NCBI RefSeq assembly: GCF_020523985.1
Contig: NZ_JAIVKM010000002.1
Location: 310,001 to 374,000, forward strand
DNA: 64,000 bases
DNA from: Mangrovibacter yixingensis
GTDB lineage: Bacteria > Pseudomonadota > Gammaproteobacteria > Enterobacterales > Enterobacteriaceae
Direction of reading: 5' to 3'
In this document: piece after piece, positions 37,860-47,830 of the stretch
How the letters are laid out: each line of letters starts with the position of its first letter
Numbering within the stretch: the stretch's first letter is position 1
The notes under the pieces: model-generated
Databases searched by the model: none
What the model saw: the letters and a program-made list of their open reading frames with translations, nothing else
Told to the model about the DNA's origin: nothing
Program-made: the position numbers and the translations under genes

Positions 37860-39590
37860 TTATACAGGCCAGAGGTTTTCGATAATTAACTGCAAATTGC
37901 GGTTACCTCGAAACTCATTAATATCAAGCCGGTAAGCCAGTTCGACTTCTTTGACGCCCATATCGGGCCAGCATTGTGTGTCCACATTAAAAGCGATGCC
38001 ATCCAGCAACGGGCCGCCACCAACAGGCTCCAGCATCACTTTCAAATGGCGTTCGCCCACCAGCCGTTGCTGCAACAAGCGAAAACGCCCGTCAAACTGT
38101 GGTTCCGGGAACATCTGCCCCCAGGGGCCTGCATCACGCAGCATTTCGGCGACGTTCAGCGTCATGTCCTGGGGTTCCAGCAAGCCATCCGACCAAATTT
38201 CACCTTGCAGCATGGCAGGATCCAGCCATTCATCCACCAGCGCGGCAAAACGCTCACGGAATGTTTCAAACTGTGCTTCTTCTAAAGACAGCCCGGCAGC
38301 CATAGCGTGCCCGCCAAACTTCAGCATTAGCCCGGGGAAACGCGTATCCAGGCGCTCCAGGGCATCACGCATATGGAAGCCCTGAACAGAACGCCCGGAA
38401 CCTTTCAGGCTGCCATCGCCAGCAGGCGCGAAAGCAATTACCGGGCGATGGAAACGCTCTTTCATGCGCGAGGCCAGTATACCAACCACGCCCTGATGCC
38501 ACTCCGGGTGGTACATTGCCAGCCCGGAAGGCAATGTTTCACTGCTGCGCTCCAGTTTGTCGCACAATACCAGCGCTTCCTGCTGCATGCCCTGTTCTAT
38601 CTCCTTGCGGGTCTGGTTCAAGGCATCCAGTTCACTGGCTAACATGCGCGCTTCGCCTGGGTTATTGCACATAAGCAACGCCACGCCGACAGACATATCA
38701 TCCAGCCGCCCGGCGGCATTCAGGCGTGGGCCAATGGCAAACCCTAAATCAGTTGCTACCAGGCGTGATGCATCACGGTTAGCCACTTCTAACAGTGCGC
38801 GAATTCCGGGCCGACAACGCCCGGCGCGAATACGGCTTAACCCCTGCCAGACCAGGATCCGGTTATTGGTATCCAGCGCCACCACATCAGCCACTGTGCC
38901 CAGTGCCACCAGATCCAGAAACTCCGCAAGGTTAGGTTCTGCCCTGCCCGTTTCAGTGAACCAGCCAACAGCGCGCAAATGGCTGCGCAGCGCCATCATT
39001 AAATAGAACGCTACGCCCACACCAGCCAGTGATTTGGAAGGAAAATCGCAACCATGTAAGTTGGGGTTCACCATGGCATCTGCCGCAGGTAATGTCTCGC
39101 CTGGCAGATGATGATCGGTAACCAGCACCGGGATCCCCAGCGCATGAGCCCTGTCCACCCCCGCATGGGACGAGACACCGTTATCAACCGTCATGATAAC
39201 CTGGGCACCACGCTGGTGTGCCTGCTCCACGACTTCCGGGCTCAGGCCATAGCCATCTTCAAAACGGTTAGGCACCAGGTAATCCACGTTGGCACCGAAC
39301 TGCTTCAGTGCCAGCACACTGAGTGCGGTGCTGGTTGCACCATCGGCATCAAAATCCCCGACGACCACAATCCGCTGTTGCTTAACCAGAGCCTGGTGTA
39401 AAAAGGCCACTGCGCCATCCATACCGCTCAGTTGCTGCCAGGGCAGCAACCCTTTGACGCTGCGTGCTAAATCCTCTTCCCCCTGAACCCCACGGCTGGC
39501 ATAAATACGCCGCAATAACGGCGGGAGAGACTCTGGAAGTACCGCCTTGTCATCAACGACCCGACGGCGGAGTTGTAACTGTTTTTTCAC
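37860..39590 (-). CDS. recJ: RecJ, single-strand-specific 5'-3' DNA exonuclease
   Basis: The 576-residue DHH-family nuclease acts in RecF-pathway recombination and mismatch repair. Phosphoesterase motifs are visible: VVGDFDADGATSTAL, VTDHHLPGE, NPNLHGCDFPSKSLAGVG, the RLNAAGRLDDMSVG region, and DHHA1 with KFGGHAMAAGLSLE. Length is close to E. coli RecJ (577). It lies 27 bp after dsbC in the xerD-dsbC-recJ operon. Confidence 0.97.
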   Translation of the reverse strand: MKKQLQLRRRVVDDKAVLPESLPPLLRRIYASRGVQGEEDLARSVKGLLPWQQLSGMDGAVAFLHQALVKQQRIVVVGDFDADGATSTALSVLALKQFGANVDYLVPNRFEDGYGLSPEVVEQAHQRGAQVIMTVDNGVSSHAGVDRAHALGIPVLVTDHHLPGETLPAADAMVNPNLHGCDFPSKSLAGVGVAFYLMMALRSHLRAVGWFTETGRAEPNLAEFLDLVALGTVADVVALDTNNRILVWQGLSRIRAGRCRPGIRALLEVANRDASRLVATDLGFAIGPRLNAAGRLDDMSVGVALLMCNNPGEARMLASELDALNQTRKEIEQGMQQEALVLCDKLERSSETLPSGLAMYHPEWHQGVVGILASRMKERFHRPVIAFAPAGDGSLKGSGRSVQGFHMRDALERLDTRFPGLMLKFGGHAMAAGLSLEEAQFETFRERFAALVDEWLDPAMLQGEIWSDGLLEPQDMTLNVAEMLRDAGPWGQMFPEPQFDGRFRLLQQRLVGERHLKVMLEPVGGGPLLDGIAFNVDTQCWPDMGVKEVELAYRLDINEFRGNRNLQLIIENLWPV

Positions 39591-39617
39591 CCGAAACTGA
39601 CCACGCTTTGCTGAACT

Positions 39618-40316
39618 TTAACTGTCATGTTGATCCAGGAAGTTTTTCATTTCTTCAGGCCCCTGGTAACCTGGGATCACGCTGCCATTTTGCAGCACCA
39701 CGGCCGGTGTGCCCTGAATACCAAACTGCAGCCCAAGGTTGTAGTGTTTTGCGATATCAACCTTGCAATTCGCCGCAGGCGCTTGCGTGCCAGCCATGGC
39801 GGTATCGAAAGCCTTTTTAGGGTCTTTGGCACACCAGATATTTTTCATGGCAACCGCCGTTTCACTTTGCATGCCCTGGCGAGGGAATGCCAGGTAACGC
39901 ACGGTGATACCCAGGCTGTTGTAGTCTTTCATTTGCTCATGGAGTTTGTGGCAATAACCGCAGGTGATATCCGTAAACACAGTAATCACGTGTTTTTCCT
40001 GAGCGGCTTTGTATTCAATCATTTCACCTTTCAGCGCCTCCATCGAACTGACGAGCAGCGCGTTAGTCACGTTAACCGGGCGCGCGCCACTGACATCATA
40101 CAACGGCCCCTGAATGACATGTTTGCCATCTTCGGTGACATACAACACACCGGCAGGTGTTAGCACTGTTTTCATGCCCGGCACTGGTGAAGGTTTGATG
40201 GTCATCTGGCTGACACCCAGCTTACCCAGCGACGTTTTGATGGCGTTATCATCTGCATGCACAAGGCCTGGCAACATCCCCGCCATTAAAGAGAGCAATA
40301 CAAACCCTTTTTTCAT
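39618..40316 (-). CDS. dsbC: DsbC, periplasmic disulfide isomerase
   Basis: The 232-residue protein has a signal peptide (MKKGFVLLSLMAGMLPGLVHA), an N-terminal dimerisation domain, and a thioredoxin domain with the active-site CGYC at residues 119-122 (FTDITCGYCHKLHEQ). It reshuffles wrong disulfides in the periplasm and is kept reduced by DsbD. I choose ATG 40316; nine upstream in-frame residues are not part of the signal peptide. It lies 23 bp after xerD. Confidence 0.96.
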   Translation of the reverse strand: MKKGFVLLSLMAGMLPGLVHADDNAIKTSLGKLGVSQMTIKPSPVPGMKTVLTPAGVLYVTEDGKHVIQGPLYDVSGARPVNVTNALLVSSMEALKGEMIEYKAAQEKHVITVFTDITCGYCHKLHEQMKDYNSLGITVRYLAFPRQGMQSETAVAMKNIWCAKDPKKAFDTAMAGTQAPAANCKVDIAKHYNLGLQFGIQGTPAVVLQNGSVIPGYQGPEEMKNFLDQHDS

Positions 40317-40339
40317 AAAACATCCTTTTGCTTCGGCAC

Positions 40340-41236
40340 TCACGCGCGAGGGTGGTGCTGTTGATGAAGTTGGCGCAGTCGTTCCGTGGCCACATGTGTA
40401 TAAATTTGCGTTGTAGAGAGCGAGCTATGCCCCAGCAGCATTTGCACCACACGCAAGTCAGCGCCATGGTTTAACAAATGCGTGGCAAATGCGTGTCGCA
40501 AAACGTGAGGTGAAAGCTTCTCACTGTCGATGCCCGCCAGCGTAGCGTAATGTTTAATACGATGCCAGAAAGTCTGGCGAGTCATCTGCCTTGCCCGCTG
40601 GCTGGGGAAAAGCACATCAGATGCCACACCATTGAGTAACCATGGGCGACTGTGAGTCAGGTACTGTTCGAGCCAGTAAACAGCCTCTTCACCTAGTGGT
40701 ACCAGGCGCTCTTTATCACCTTTACCAATCACGCGAACCACTCCCTGGCGCAGGCTGACATCGCTCATACTCAAACCCACCAGTTCAGACACACGCAACC
40801 CGGTCGCATAGAGGACTTCGAGCATGGCTTTATCGCGCAATTCAAGAGGGATATCTACAACGGGAGCCTGCAACAGGTGCTCAACCTGAATTTCGCTCAA
40901 GTCTTTGGGTAAACGCTGGGGGAGTTTGGGCGATGCAAGCCTGGCGCAAGGGTCATCGGTGCGCATTTTCTCATTGTACAAATACTGGAAAAAACGCCGC
41001 AGGGCACTCAACAAACGTGCGGAACTGGTCGCCTTATATCCACCTTCAACCCGTTCTGCCAGCAGTGCCTGTAAATCGTCACCGGTTGCGGATAACACCG
41101 TTTTTTGCCGGTGGTGGAGCCATTCCACTACCATGTGTAAATCACGCCGGTACGCACTGAGCGTATTTTCCGCCAGGTTACGCTCCAGCCACAACGTATC
41201 GAGGAATTGCTCAATCAGTGCAAGATTGTCGTCCAT
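40340..41236 (-). CDS. xerD: XerD, site-specific tyrosine recombinase
   Basis: The 298-residue recombinase resolves chromosome dimers at dif together with XerC. Catalytic residues are visible: YATGLRVSELVGL (Arg), HVLRHAFATHLL (His and Arg), LGHSSLSTTQIYTHV (His and Tyr). I choose ATG 41236 (MDDNLALIEQ), which gives exactly the E. coli length and alignment. A GTG two codons earlier overlaps the GAGG ribosome site. It is the first gene of xerD-dsbC-recJ and diverges from fldB. Confidence 0.96.
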   Translation of the reverse strand: MDDNLALIEQFLDTLWLERNLAENTLSAYRRDLHMVVEWLHHRQKTVLSATGDDLQALLAERVEGGYKATSSARLLSALRRFFQYLYNEKMRTDDPCARLASPKLPQRLPKDLSEIQVEHLLQAPVVDIPLELRDKAMLEVLYATGLRVSELVGLSMSDVSLRQGVVRVIGKGDKERLVPLGEEAVYWLEQYLTHSRPWLLNGVASDVLFPSQRARQMTRQTFWHRIKHYATLAGIDSEKLSPHVLRHAFATHLLNHGADLRVVQMLLGHSSLSTTQIYTHVATERLRQLHQQHHPRA

Positions 41237-41334
41237 TTTCACCTCGTATTTGTCCAGATATGCGCATTATGCCTTAACCCGTGAGGGATCTGGTACACTA
41301 TGCCGGTTGGTATAAGAAATGAATGGTTAACATA

Positions 41335-41856
41335 ATGAAAATCGGCCTTTTTTATGGCTCCAGCACCTGCTACACCGAAATGGCTGCGGAAAAAATTCGC
41401 GACATCATTGGGCCGGACCTGGTGGAGCTGCACAACCTGAAAGATGACTCCCCCGCATTAATGGAAAGCTATGATGTGCTAATCATGGGGATACCGACCT
41501 GGGATTTTGGTGAACTCCAGGAAGACTGGGAAGCCATATGGGACAAACTGGGTGACCTTAACCTTAAAGGGAAAATTGTCGCATTGTACGGCATGGGTGA
41601 CCAGGAAGGGTACAGTGAGTGGTTCCTTGATGCGCTGGGTATGCTGCACGACAAATTACAACCACTGGGTGTTCACTTTATTGGTTACTGGCCAACTGAA
41701 GGCTACACCTTTACCAGCCAGAAACCCGTAACAGCAGATGGGAAACTGTTTGTTGGCCTGGCTCTGGATGAAACCAGCCAGTATGACCTGAGTGACGAAC
41801 GCCTGGAAAATTGGTGCGAACAAATTCTTGGTGAAATGGCGCAGGCATTTGGCTGA
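41335..41856 (+). CDS. fldB: FldB, flavodoxin 2
   Basis: The 173-residue FMN electron carrier matches E. coli FldB in length. The phosphate-binding loop [13 protein letters not shown] lies at residues 6-18, with isoalloxazine loops around [13 protein letters not shown] and [16 protein letters not shown] 41335 is chosen by alignment, although its ribosome site is weak. It ends 15 bp before the convergent ygfX. Confidence 0.95.
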   Translation: MKIGLFYGSSTCYTEMAAEKIRDIIGPDLVELHNLKDDSPALMESYDVLIMGIPTWDFGELQEDWEAIWDKLGDLNLKGKIVALYGMGDQEGYSEWFLDALGMLHDKLQPLGVHFIGYWPTEGYTFTSQKPVTADGKLFVGLALDETSQYDLSDERLENWCEQILGEMAQAFG

Positions 41857-41871
41857 CCAGCCCGGCAATAC

Positions 41872-42279
41872 TCATGTCCCGGCGTGTTGGCTCAGTAAGC
41901 GGTGCAAATCGCGCCAGGCCTTTTTATCCATGCTGTCTGCCGCCAGCCATAAATGGTGTTTGCGCCCACCTGAAGTGCGGCGCAAACTCAGCAAAACCCC
42001 ATATTTCAGCATCCAGGGCTGGCCTGCCAGGAACCACTCAGCATCTTGCCATTTAACCCGGTTTTCGGTTAACAGCTGCAATTCACCATGGCGGGAGTTG
42101 ATACGCCGCTGGCTTCTTACACAGTCGAAAACCACCAGCGAAACCAGCAATAACCATACCGGTGTCCATGCCAGTGGCCAGGGCAAAAACAACACTGCCG
42201 CAGCGACTAAACCGTGCAGCAGCAGTGAAAGCCATTGCGTTTGCCAGGAAACCCGCAGGTCAGAGTGCCACAGGACCAC
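41872..42279 (-). CDS. ygfX: YgfX (CptA), inner-membrane protein paired with SdhE
   Basis: The 135-residue protein has two adjacent membrane helices ([21 protein letters not shown] and [15 protein letters not shown]) and a soluble C-terminal part ([18 protein letters not shown]). I place the start at GTG 42279, inside the end of sdhE, because this gives the E. coli length and N-terminus ([11 protein letters not shown]). Known: YgfX interacts with SdhE and has been linked to cell-division and cytoskeletal effects. Translation is probably coupled to sdhE by the 20-bp overlap. Confidence 0.9.
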   Translation of the reverse strand: MVLWHSDLRVSWQTQWLSLLLHGLVAAAVLFLPWPLAWTPVWLLLVSLVVFDCVRSQRRINSRHGELQLLTENRVKWQDAEWFLAGQPWMLKYGVLLSLRRTSGGRKHHLWLAADSMDKKAWRDLHRLLSQHAGT

Positions 42280-42526
42280 GAGCCATATTCCGTGACTGAA
42301 TAAGTGCAACCATTCGGGCCAAATCAGGGTCCTCTGGCGAACCATGGTTCATAAGCCAGTTAAAGAGATCAGGGTCATCACAGGTAAGCAACCGAACAAA
42401 CGCTTGTTTGTCTGCGTCACTCAATGTGTCATATTCATGCTCAAAAAAAGGCATGATGGAAATGTCTAACTCGCGCATACCGCGGCGGCATGCCCAATGA
42501 ATACGAGCTTTATTATTGATATCCAT
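42260..42526 (-). CDS. sdhE: SdhE, FAD assembly factor for succinate dehydrogenase
   Basis: The 88-residue protein has the conserved RGxxE motif (RRGMRELD, residues 14-21) needed for flavinylation of SdhA and FrdA. ATG 42526 gives the E. coli length, with AGGAAAG upstream. It is in a two-gene operon with ygfX and diverges from ygfZ. Confidence 0.95.
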   Translation of the reverse strand: MDINNKARIHWACRRGMRELDISIMPFFEHEYDTLSDADKQAFVRLLTCDDPDLFNWLMNHGSPEDPDLARMVALIQSRNMARGPVAL

Positions 42527-42768
42527 ACATTCTTTCCTGTAATACACAAGCGGGTACCGGGCTAGTTTACCTTGTTTTATCGCCACTCTTCATCGGAATA
42601 TGCGATTTTCCTTTATCCTTCTAACTTTACTCTTAATGTTGCAGGCCATTACATTAGCGTGCAGCCTTGTGCGCAAAGGCACAAAAGGTATGGTGAAAGC
42701 CCTTGCAATGGCTTGCGTCTCTTTTACCATAGTTGGCATATCGCACTCATTTAAACGGGACTAAAACT

Positions 42769-43758
42769 ATGTCTTTCAATCCGTTTGCGCCTCGCCAGGC
42801 GGTTAACGCAGCCCGCCTTCCCTTGACATTAATGACACTGGATGACTGGGCCGTAGCCTCTATCAGCGGTCCTGACAGTAAAACATATCTTCAGGGGCAA
42901 CTTACTGCAGATATTGCTCAGTTGACGGAACATGACCATGTTCTGACCGCGCATTGCGACGCCAAAGGGAAAATGTGGAGTGACCTGCGGTTATTTTCCA
43001 CTGAGCAGGGTTTCAGTTGGTTGCTGCGCCGCAGTGTGTGTGAAGGACAGTTGAGTGAACTGAAAAAGTACGCTGTTTTTTCCAAAGTCACCATCGCGCC
43101 AGATGACGGCGCTGTACTGCTCGGTCTGGCTGGTTTTCAGGCTCGTGCTGCACTGGCTTCGGTTTTTTCCACTCTGCCAGATTCCAGCCAGCCAGTTGTC
43201 CGGAAGGGCAACACCACACTGCTCTGGCTGCCTTTGCCTGCTGAGCGTTTTTTACTGGTCACTGACGCAGATCAGGCTCAGTTAGTTGCCGATAAACTCA
43301 AAGGTGAAGCTCAACGCAATAACAGCCAACAATGGCTGGCGTTGGATATTGAAGCAGGCTACCCCGTTATTGATTTAGCCAACACCAATGAGTTCATCCC
43401 ACAGGCGGCAAATTTGCAGGCACTGGGGGGGATCAGCTTTAAAAAAGGCTGTTATACCGGGCAAGAGATGGTGGCGAGGGCTAAATTCAGGGGTGCCAAT
43501 AAGCGCGCAATGTGGTTGTTATCTGGTAAAGCCGGGCATATCCCCGCCCCGGCAGATGCACTGGAAATGAAAATGGGTGACAACTGGCGGCGTACCGGGC
43601 GTGTTCTGGCTTCAGTATCGCTGGAAGATGGCAGAATACTGGTTCAGGCTGTAATGAATAACGACATCGAACCAGGCACCGTATTCCGTGTTTTGGGCGA
43701 CGAAAGCAGCGAACTCGGTATTGAGCCACTGCCCTATTCACTTGAAGAAGAAGCCTGA
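42769..43758 (+). CDS. ygfZ: YgfZ, folate-dependent Fe-S cluster assembly factor
   Basis: The 329-residue protein is related to the glycine-cleavage T protein fold. The signature KGCYTGQE is present ([18 protein letters not shown], about residue 226). It helps maintain Fe-S enzymes such as MiaB, using tetrahydrofolate. The start at 42769 ([10 protein letters not shown]) aligns with E. coli YgfZ. Confidence 0.95.
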   Translation: MSFNPFAPRQAVNAARLPLTLMTLDDWAVASISGPDSKTYLQGQLTADIAQLTEHDHVLTAHCDAKGKMWSDLRLFSTEQGFSWLLRRSVCEGQLSELKKYAVFSKVTIAPDDGAVLLGLAGFQARAALASVFSTLPDSSQPVVRKGNTTLLWLPLPAERFLLVTDADQAQLVADKLKGEAQRNNSQQWLALDIEAGYPVIDLANTNEFIPQAANLQALGGISFKKGCYTGQEMVARAKFRGANKRAMWLLSGKAGHIPAPADALEMKMGDNWRRTGRVLASVSLEDGRILVQAVMNNDIEPGTVFRVLGDESSELGIEPLPYSLEEEA

Positions 43759-43774
43759 TCCCCATAGTTCTTCA

Positions 43775-43809
43775 GCGCCAGGCCAGGATAAACATGTTCT
43801 GCCTGGCGC
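43775..43809. terminator. Hairpin between convergent ygfZ and yqfA
   Basis: A perfect 9-bp GC-rich stem (GCGCCAGGC / GCCTGGCGC) with a 17-nt loop lies between two convergent genes. There is no clear T run. Confidence 0.45.
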
Positions 43810-43855
43810 AGTTAGGTAAATGAGTGCGTTAACCTGCCCGTTTTTTCTGCCTGCT

Positions 43856-44509
43856 TTACCCTACATAAAAGTAAATCGCCAGGAAGTGGCACACGCTCCC
43901 ACCCAGCACAAAACCGTGCCAAATAGCGTGGTTAAAAGGGATACGGCGGCAGACATAAAAAATAACCCCCAGAGAATACACTACCCCGCCAGCAGCCAGT
44001 AAAGTAACCCCACCTGGAGCGATACGCATTGCCAGTTGGTACACCACCAGTAATGAAAGCCAGCCCATAGCAAGGTAGGTTACCAGTGAGAGCACTTTAA
44101 ACCGGTGGGCAATGGTGAGCTTAAACAGGATCCCCGCCAGTGCCAGGCTCCAGATAATAACCATTAAAGTATGCGCCAGTGGCGAACCCAACCCCACCAG
44201 CAAAAATGGAGTATAAGTACCAGCAATCAGCAGGTAGATAGCACAGTGGTCAAATTTCTTCAGCAGCGGTTTAACACGCTCATGGGGAATGGCGTGGTAC
44301 AACGTGGACGCAAGGAACAGCAATATCATGCTGCCGCCATACAGGCTGTAACTGGTTATGGCTGTCGCACCCGCCCGTGTATCCACGGCCTGAATCAATA
44401 ATAACACCAGCCCAACGATGCCAAACACCAGGCCTATCCCATGGCTGATACTGTTGGCTATCTCCTCTGCCAGCGAATATCCCTGTGCAAAACGTTTTGT
44501 TCGAGCCAT
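43856..44509 (-). CDS. yqfA: YqfA/TrhA, hemolysin III (PAQR-like) membrane protein
   Basis: The 217-residue integral membrane protein has seven predicted helices. Family motifs are present: [16 protein letters not shown] near residue 15, SASTLYHA-type [33 protein letters not shown] and the C-terminal [23 protein letters not shown] with conserved histidines. In E. coli it is linked to membrane fatty-acid and energy homeostasis. It diverges from the HD-domain gene across a gap holding a 28-bp palindrome. Confidence 0.93.
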   Translation of the reverse strand: MARTKRFAQGYSLAEEIANSISHGIGLVFGIVGLVLLLIQAVDTRAGATAITSYSLYGGSMILLFLASTLYHAIPHERVKPLLKKFDHCAIYLLIAGTYTPFLLVGLGSPLAHTLMVIIWSLALAGILFKLTIAHRFKVLSLVTYLAMGWLSLLVVYQLAMRIAPGGVTLLAAGGVVYSLGVIFYVCRRIPFNHAIWHGFVLGGSVCHFLAIYFYVG

Positions 44510-44565
44510 AAGGTCAACTCCTGGGAATAAATAAGGTCACTGCATGTATAGCCTAACTGAGAATG

Positions 44566-44593
44566 ATTTCAGTGAACACATGTTCACTGAAAT
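44566..44593. promoter_or_regulatory. Perfect 28-bp palindromic operator candidate
   Basis: ATTTCAGTGAACA-CA-TGTTCACTGAAAT has 13-bp perfect arms and a 2-bp centre. It lies in the 175-bp gap between divergent yqfA (start 44509) and the HD-domain gene (start 44685). Length and symmetry fit a dimeric repressor site; with such a short centre it is unlikely to act as an RNA hairpin. The cognate regulator is unknown. The RpiR-type gene downstream is one candidate. Confidence 0.7.
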
Positions 44594-44684
44594 TTAATAT
44601 GTGTACAGGTATTTCCTGGCTGATCGCAGGTACACAGAATTTGTTTTACAATTTGCGCGGGCACATAACCACAGGGTAGTAACG

Positions 44685-45287
44685 ATGACTTGTAGCACAC
44701 CCACTTTTGGTAAATTCGCCGATATCATTAATTTTCTTATGGAAATTGATAAGCTCAAGCGAGTTGAGCGCCGAACCCGGTTGTTAGGTGGAGGGCGCCC
44801 CGAGAACAGTGCTGAGCACAGCTGGCATTTTGCCGTAGCCGCAATGAGCATGGCACCTTTTGCAGGCAGCAAGGTGGATATTGACCGGGTAATAAAAATG
44901 GCGCTGCTGCATGATATTGTCGAAATAGACACCGGTGATGTACTGGTGTACGACCTGGAAGCCCGCGCTGCCATAGCCAACCAGGAAGCCCAGGCGGCTG
45001 AGCGCCTGTTTGGCCTGTTGCCCACCCCACAAAACAGCCAGTTTTTGGCACTCTGGCAGGAATATGAAGAGGGCATCACCCCAGACGCCCAATTTGCTGG
45101 CGCGCTGGACAGAGTGTTACCGGTGCTGCAAAACCTGCATAATGAAGGGCAGAGCTGGCAGGAGAACCAGGTCAGACTTGAGCAAGTTCTCAGCCGTAAT
45201 ACCTGTGTTGGCGAGGTTTGGCCTGACTTATGGGAATATGTCAAAACACAGTTATATGCCGCTCAGGAAAAAGGCTGGTTACGCTAA
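44685..45287 (+). CDS. HD-domain phosphohydrolase (HDDC2/YfbR-like)
   Basis: The 200-residue metal-dependent hydrolase has the HD signature: His45 in ENSAEHSWH, His76-Asp77 in ALLHDIVEIDTGD, and Asp142 in GALDRVLPVL. Known: relatives act as 5'-deoxynucleotidases. The actual substrate here is not known. I choose ATG 44685 because similarity to the family starts there; 28 upstream in-frame residues are dubious. The RpiR-type regulator starts 34 bp downstream, so the two may be cotranscribed. Confidence 0.88.
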   Translation: MTCSTPTFGKFADIINFLMEIDKLKRVERRTRLLGGGRPENSAEHSWHFAVAAMSMAPFAGSKVDIDRVIKMALLHDIVEIDTGDVLVYDLEARAAIANQEAQAAERLFGLLPTPQNSQFLALWQEYEEGITPDAQFAGALDRVLPVLQNLHNEGQSWQENQVRLEQVLSRNTCVGEVWPDLWEYVKTQLYAAQEKGWLR

Positions 45288-45320
45288 CGACTATAGGCTT
45301 GATGACTCAGGATACCCGCA

Positions 45321-46055
45321 GTGACCTTATTTAACCATGCGGCAATCGCCGGACTGAACAACCTGGAATTACTGGTCTACAACTACGCCATCAAGAACCA
45401 CGATGCTGTAATGTATATGACCATTCGGGAACTGGCAGAAGCTGCCGGGGTTTCCACAACCACGGTATTACGCTTCTGCCGCAAGCTGGGTTGTGATGGT
45501 TATTCTGAGTTTCGTGTGCGTTTCAAGCTCTATTTATCTCAGGCTGAACCACTGCCCGCCAATTTTGGTACCGGTGAAATCATCAGTTTCTTTAACAGTG
45601 TGAATAACCCGGAGTTTGATGCGCTACTGAACCAGGCGGTTGATATTATCTGCCATTCAGAGCGTATTATTTTTGTTGGCGCCAGCACATCAGGCTCTAT
45701 GGCGAAATACGGCGCACGTTTTTTTTCCAACATGGGAAAATTCAGTAACCACATTGATGACCCTTATTTTCCGGTCAATAACGACATGGCGAAAAATGCG
45801 CTGGCGATTGTGCTTTCCGTTTCCGGGGAGACGCCAGAAATTTTGCGGTTTGCCAGCCAGTTCAGCCTGCATCACTGCAAAGTGATGTCAATCACCAGCA
45901 ACGACAACTCGTCACTTGCACGCATGGCGGATTTTAATATCTCCTGGCATATTCCCCAGATGCGTATTTCCGGCAATCACGATATTACCAGCCAGTTACC
46001 TGTCGTCTATATTCTGGAAACATTAGGCCGGAAACTCGCCCGAAAACTGGCCTAA
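45321..46055 (+). CDS. MurR/RpiR-family transcriptional regulator
   Basis: The 244-residue regulator has an N-terminal RpiR helix-turn-helix (TIRELAEAAGVSTTTVLRFCRKLG, about residues 34-57) and a C-terminal SIS sugar-phosphate domain (IIFVGASTSGSMAKYGARFF, VLSVSGETPEILRFA). The start is GTG 45321. It lies just upstream of bglA, a 6-phospho-beta-glucosidase, on the same strand, so it probably senses a phosphosugar and controls bglA. Confidence 0.88.
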   Translation: MTLFNHAAIAGLNNLELLVYNYAIKNHDAVMYMTIRELAEAAGVSTTTVLRFCRKLGCDGYSEFRVRFKLYLSQAEPLPANFGTGEIISFFNSVNNPEFDALLNQAVDIICHSERIIFVGASTSGSMAKYGARFFSNMGKFSNHIDDPYFPVNNDMAKNALAIVLSVSGETPEILRFASQFSLHHCKVMSITSNDNSSLARMADFNISWHIPQMRISGNHDITSQLPVVYILETLGRKLARKLA

Positions 46056-46164
46056 AAAACGCCCTGTTTTTTTCATGTAACTAGTCACAACTTACTGATT
46101 TTGTTATATCGTGACATTTTCGCCTGCTTTTGCCAGACTCTGAAGTATGACATTTAACTGCTGA

Positions 46165-47670
<1,506 letters not shown>

Positions 47671-47695
47671 TAACCAAACCAGCCGGTTTCTCAGG

Positions 47696-47719
47696 CCCCG
47701 CGTAACTGCGGGGTTTTTT
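47696..47719 (+). terminator. Intrinsic terminator after bglA
   Basis: The stem CCCCGC / GCGGGG with a 6-nt loop is followed by six T residues. Confidence 0.9.
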
Positions 47720-47773
47720 CTTTTACCGGCTTCACCAGTCACCAGTGCTATTTTCATCCTTTGCTTTACTCCA

Positions 47774-47800
47774 AAATAAAAAGGGTGCTGAAGCACCCTT
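47774..47800 (-). terminator. Intrinsic terminator after gcvP
   Basis: The stem AAGGGTGC / GCACCCTT with a TTCA loop (minus strand) is followed by TTTTTTATTTTGG on the minus strand, 31 bp past the gcvP stop. Confidence 0.9.
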
Positions 47801-47830
47801 AACATCAAATTAACTAAAAGCAAAATCTGA

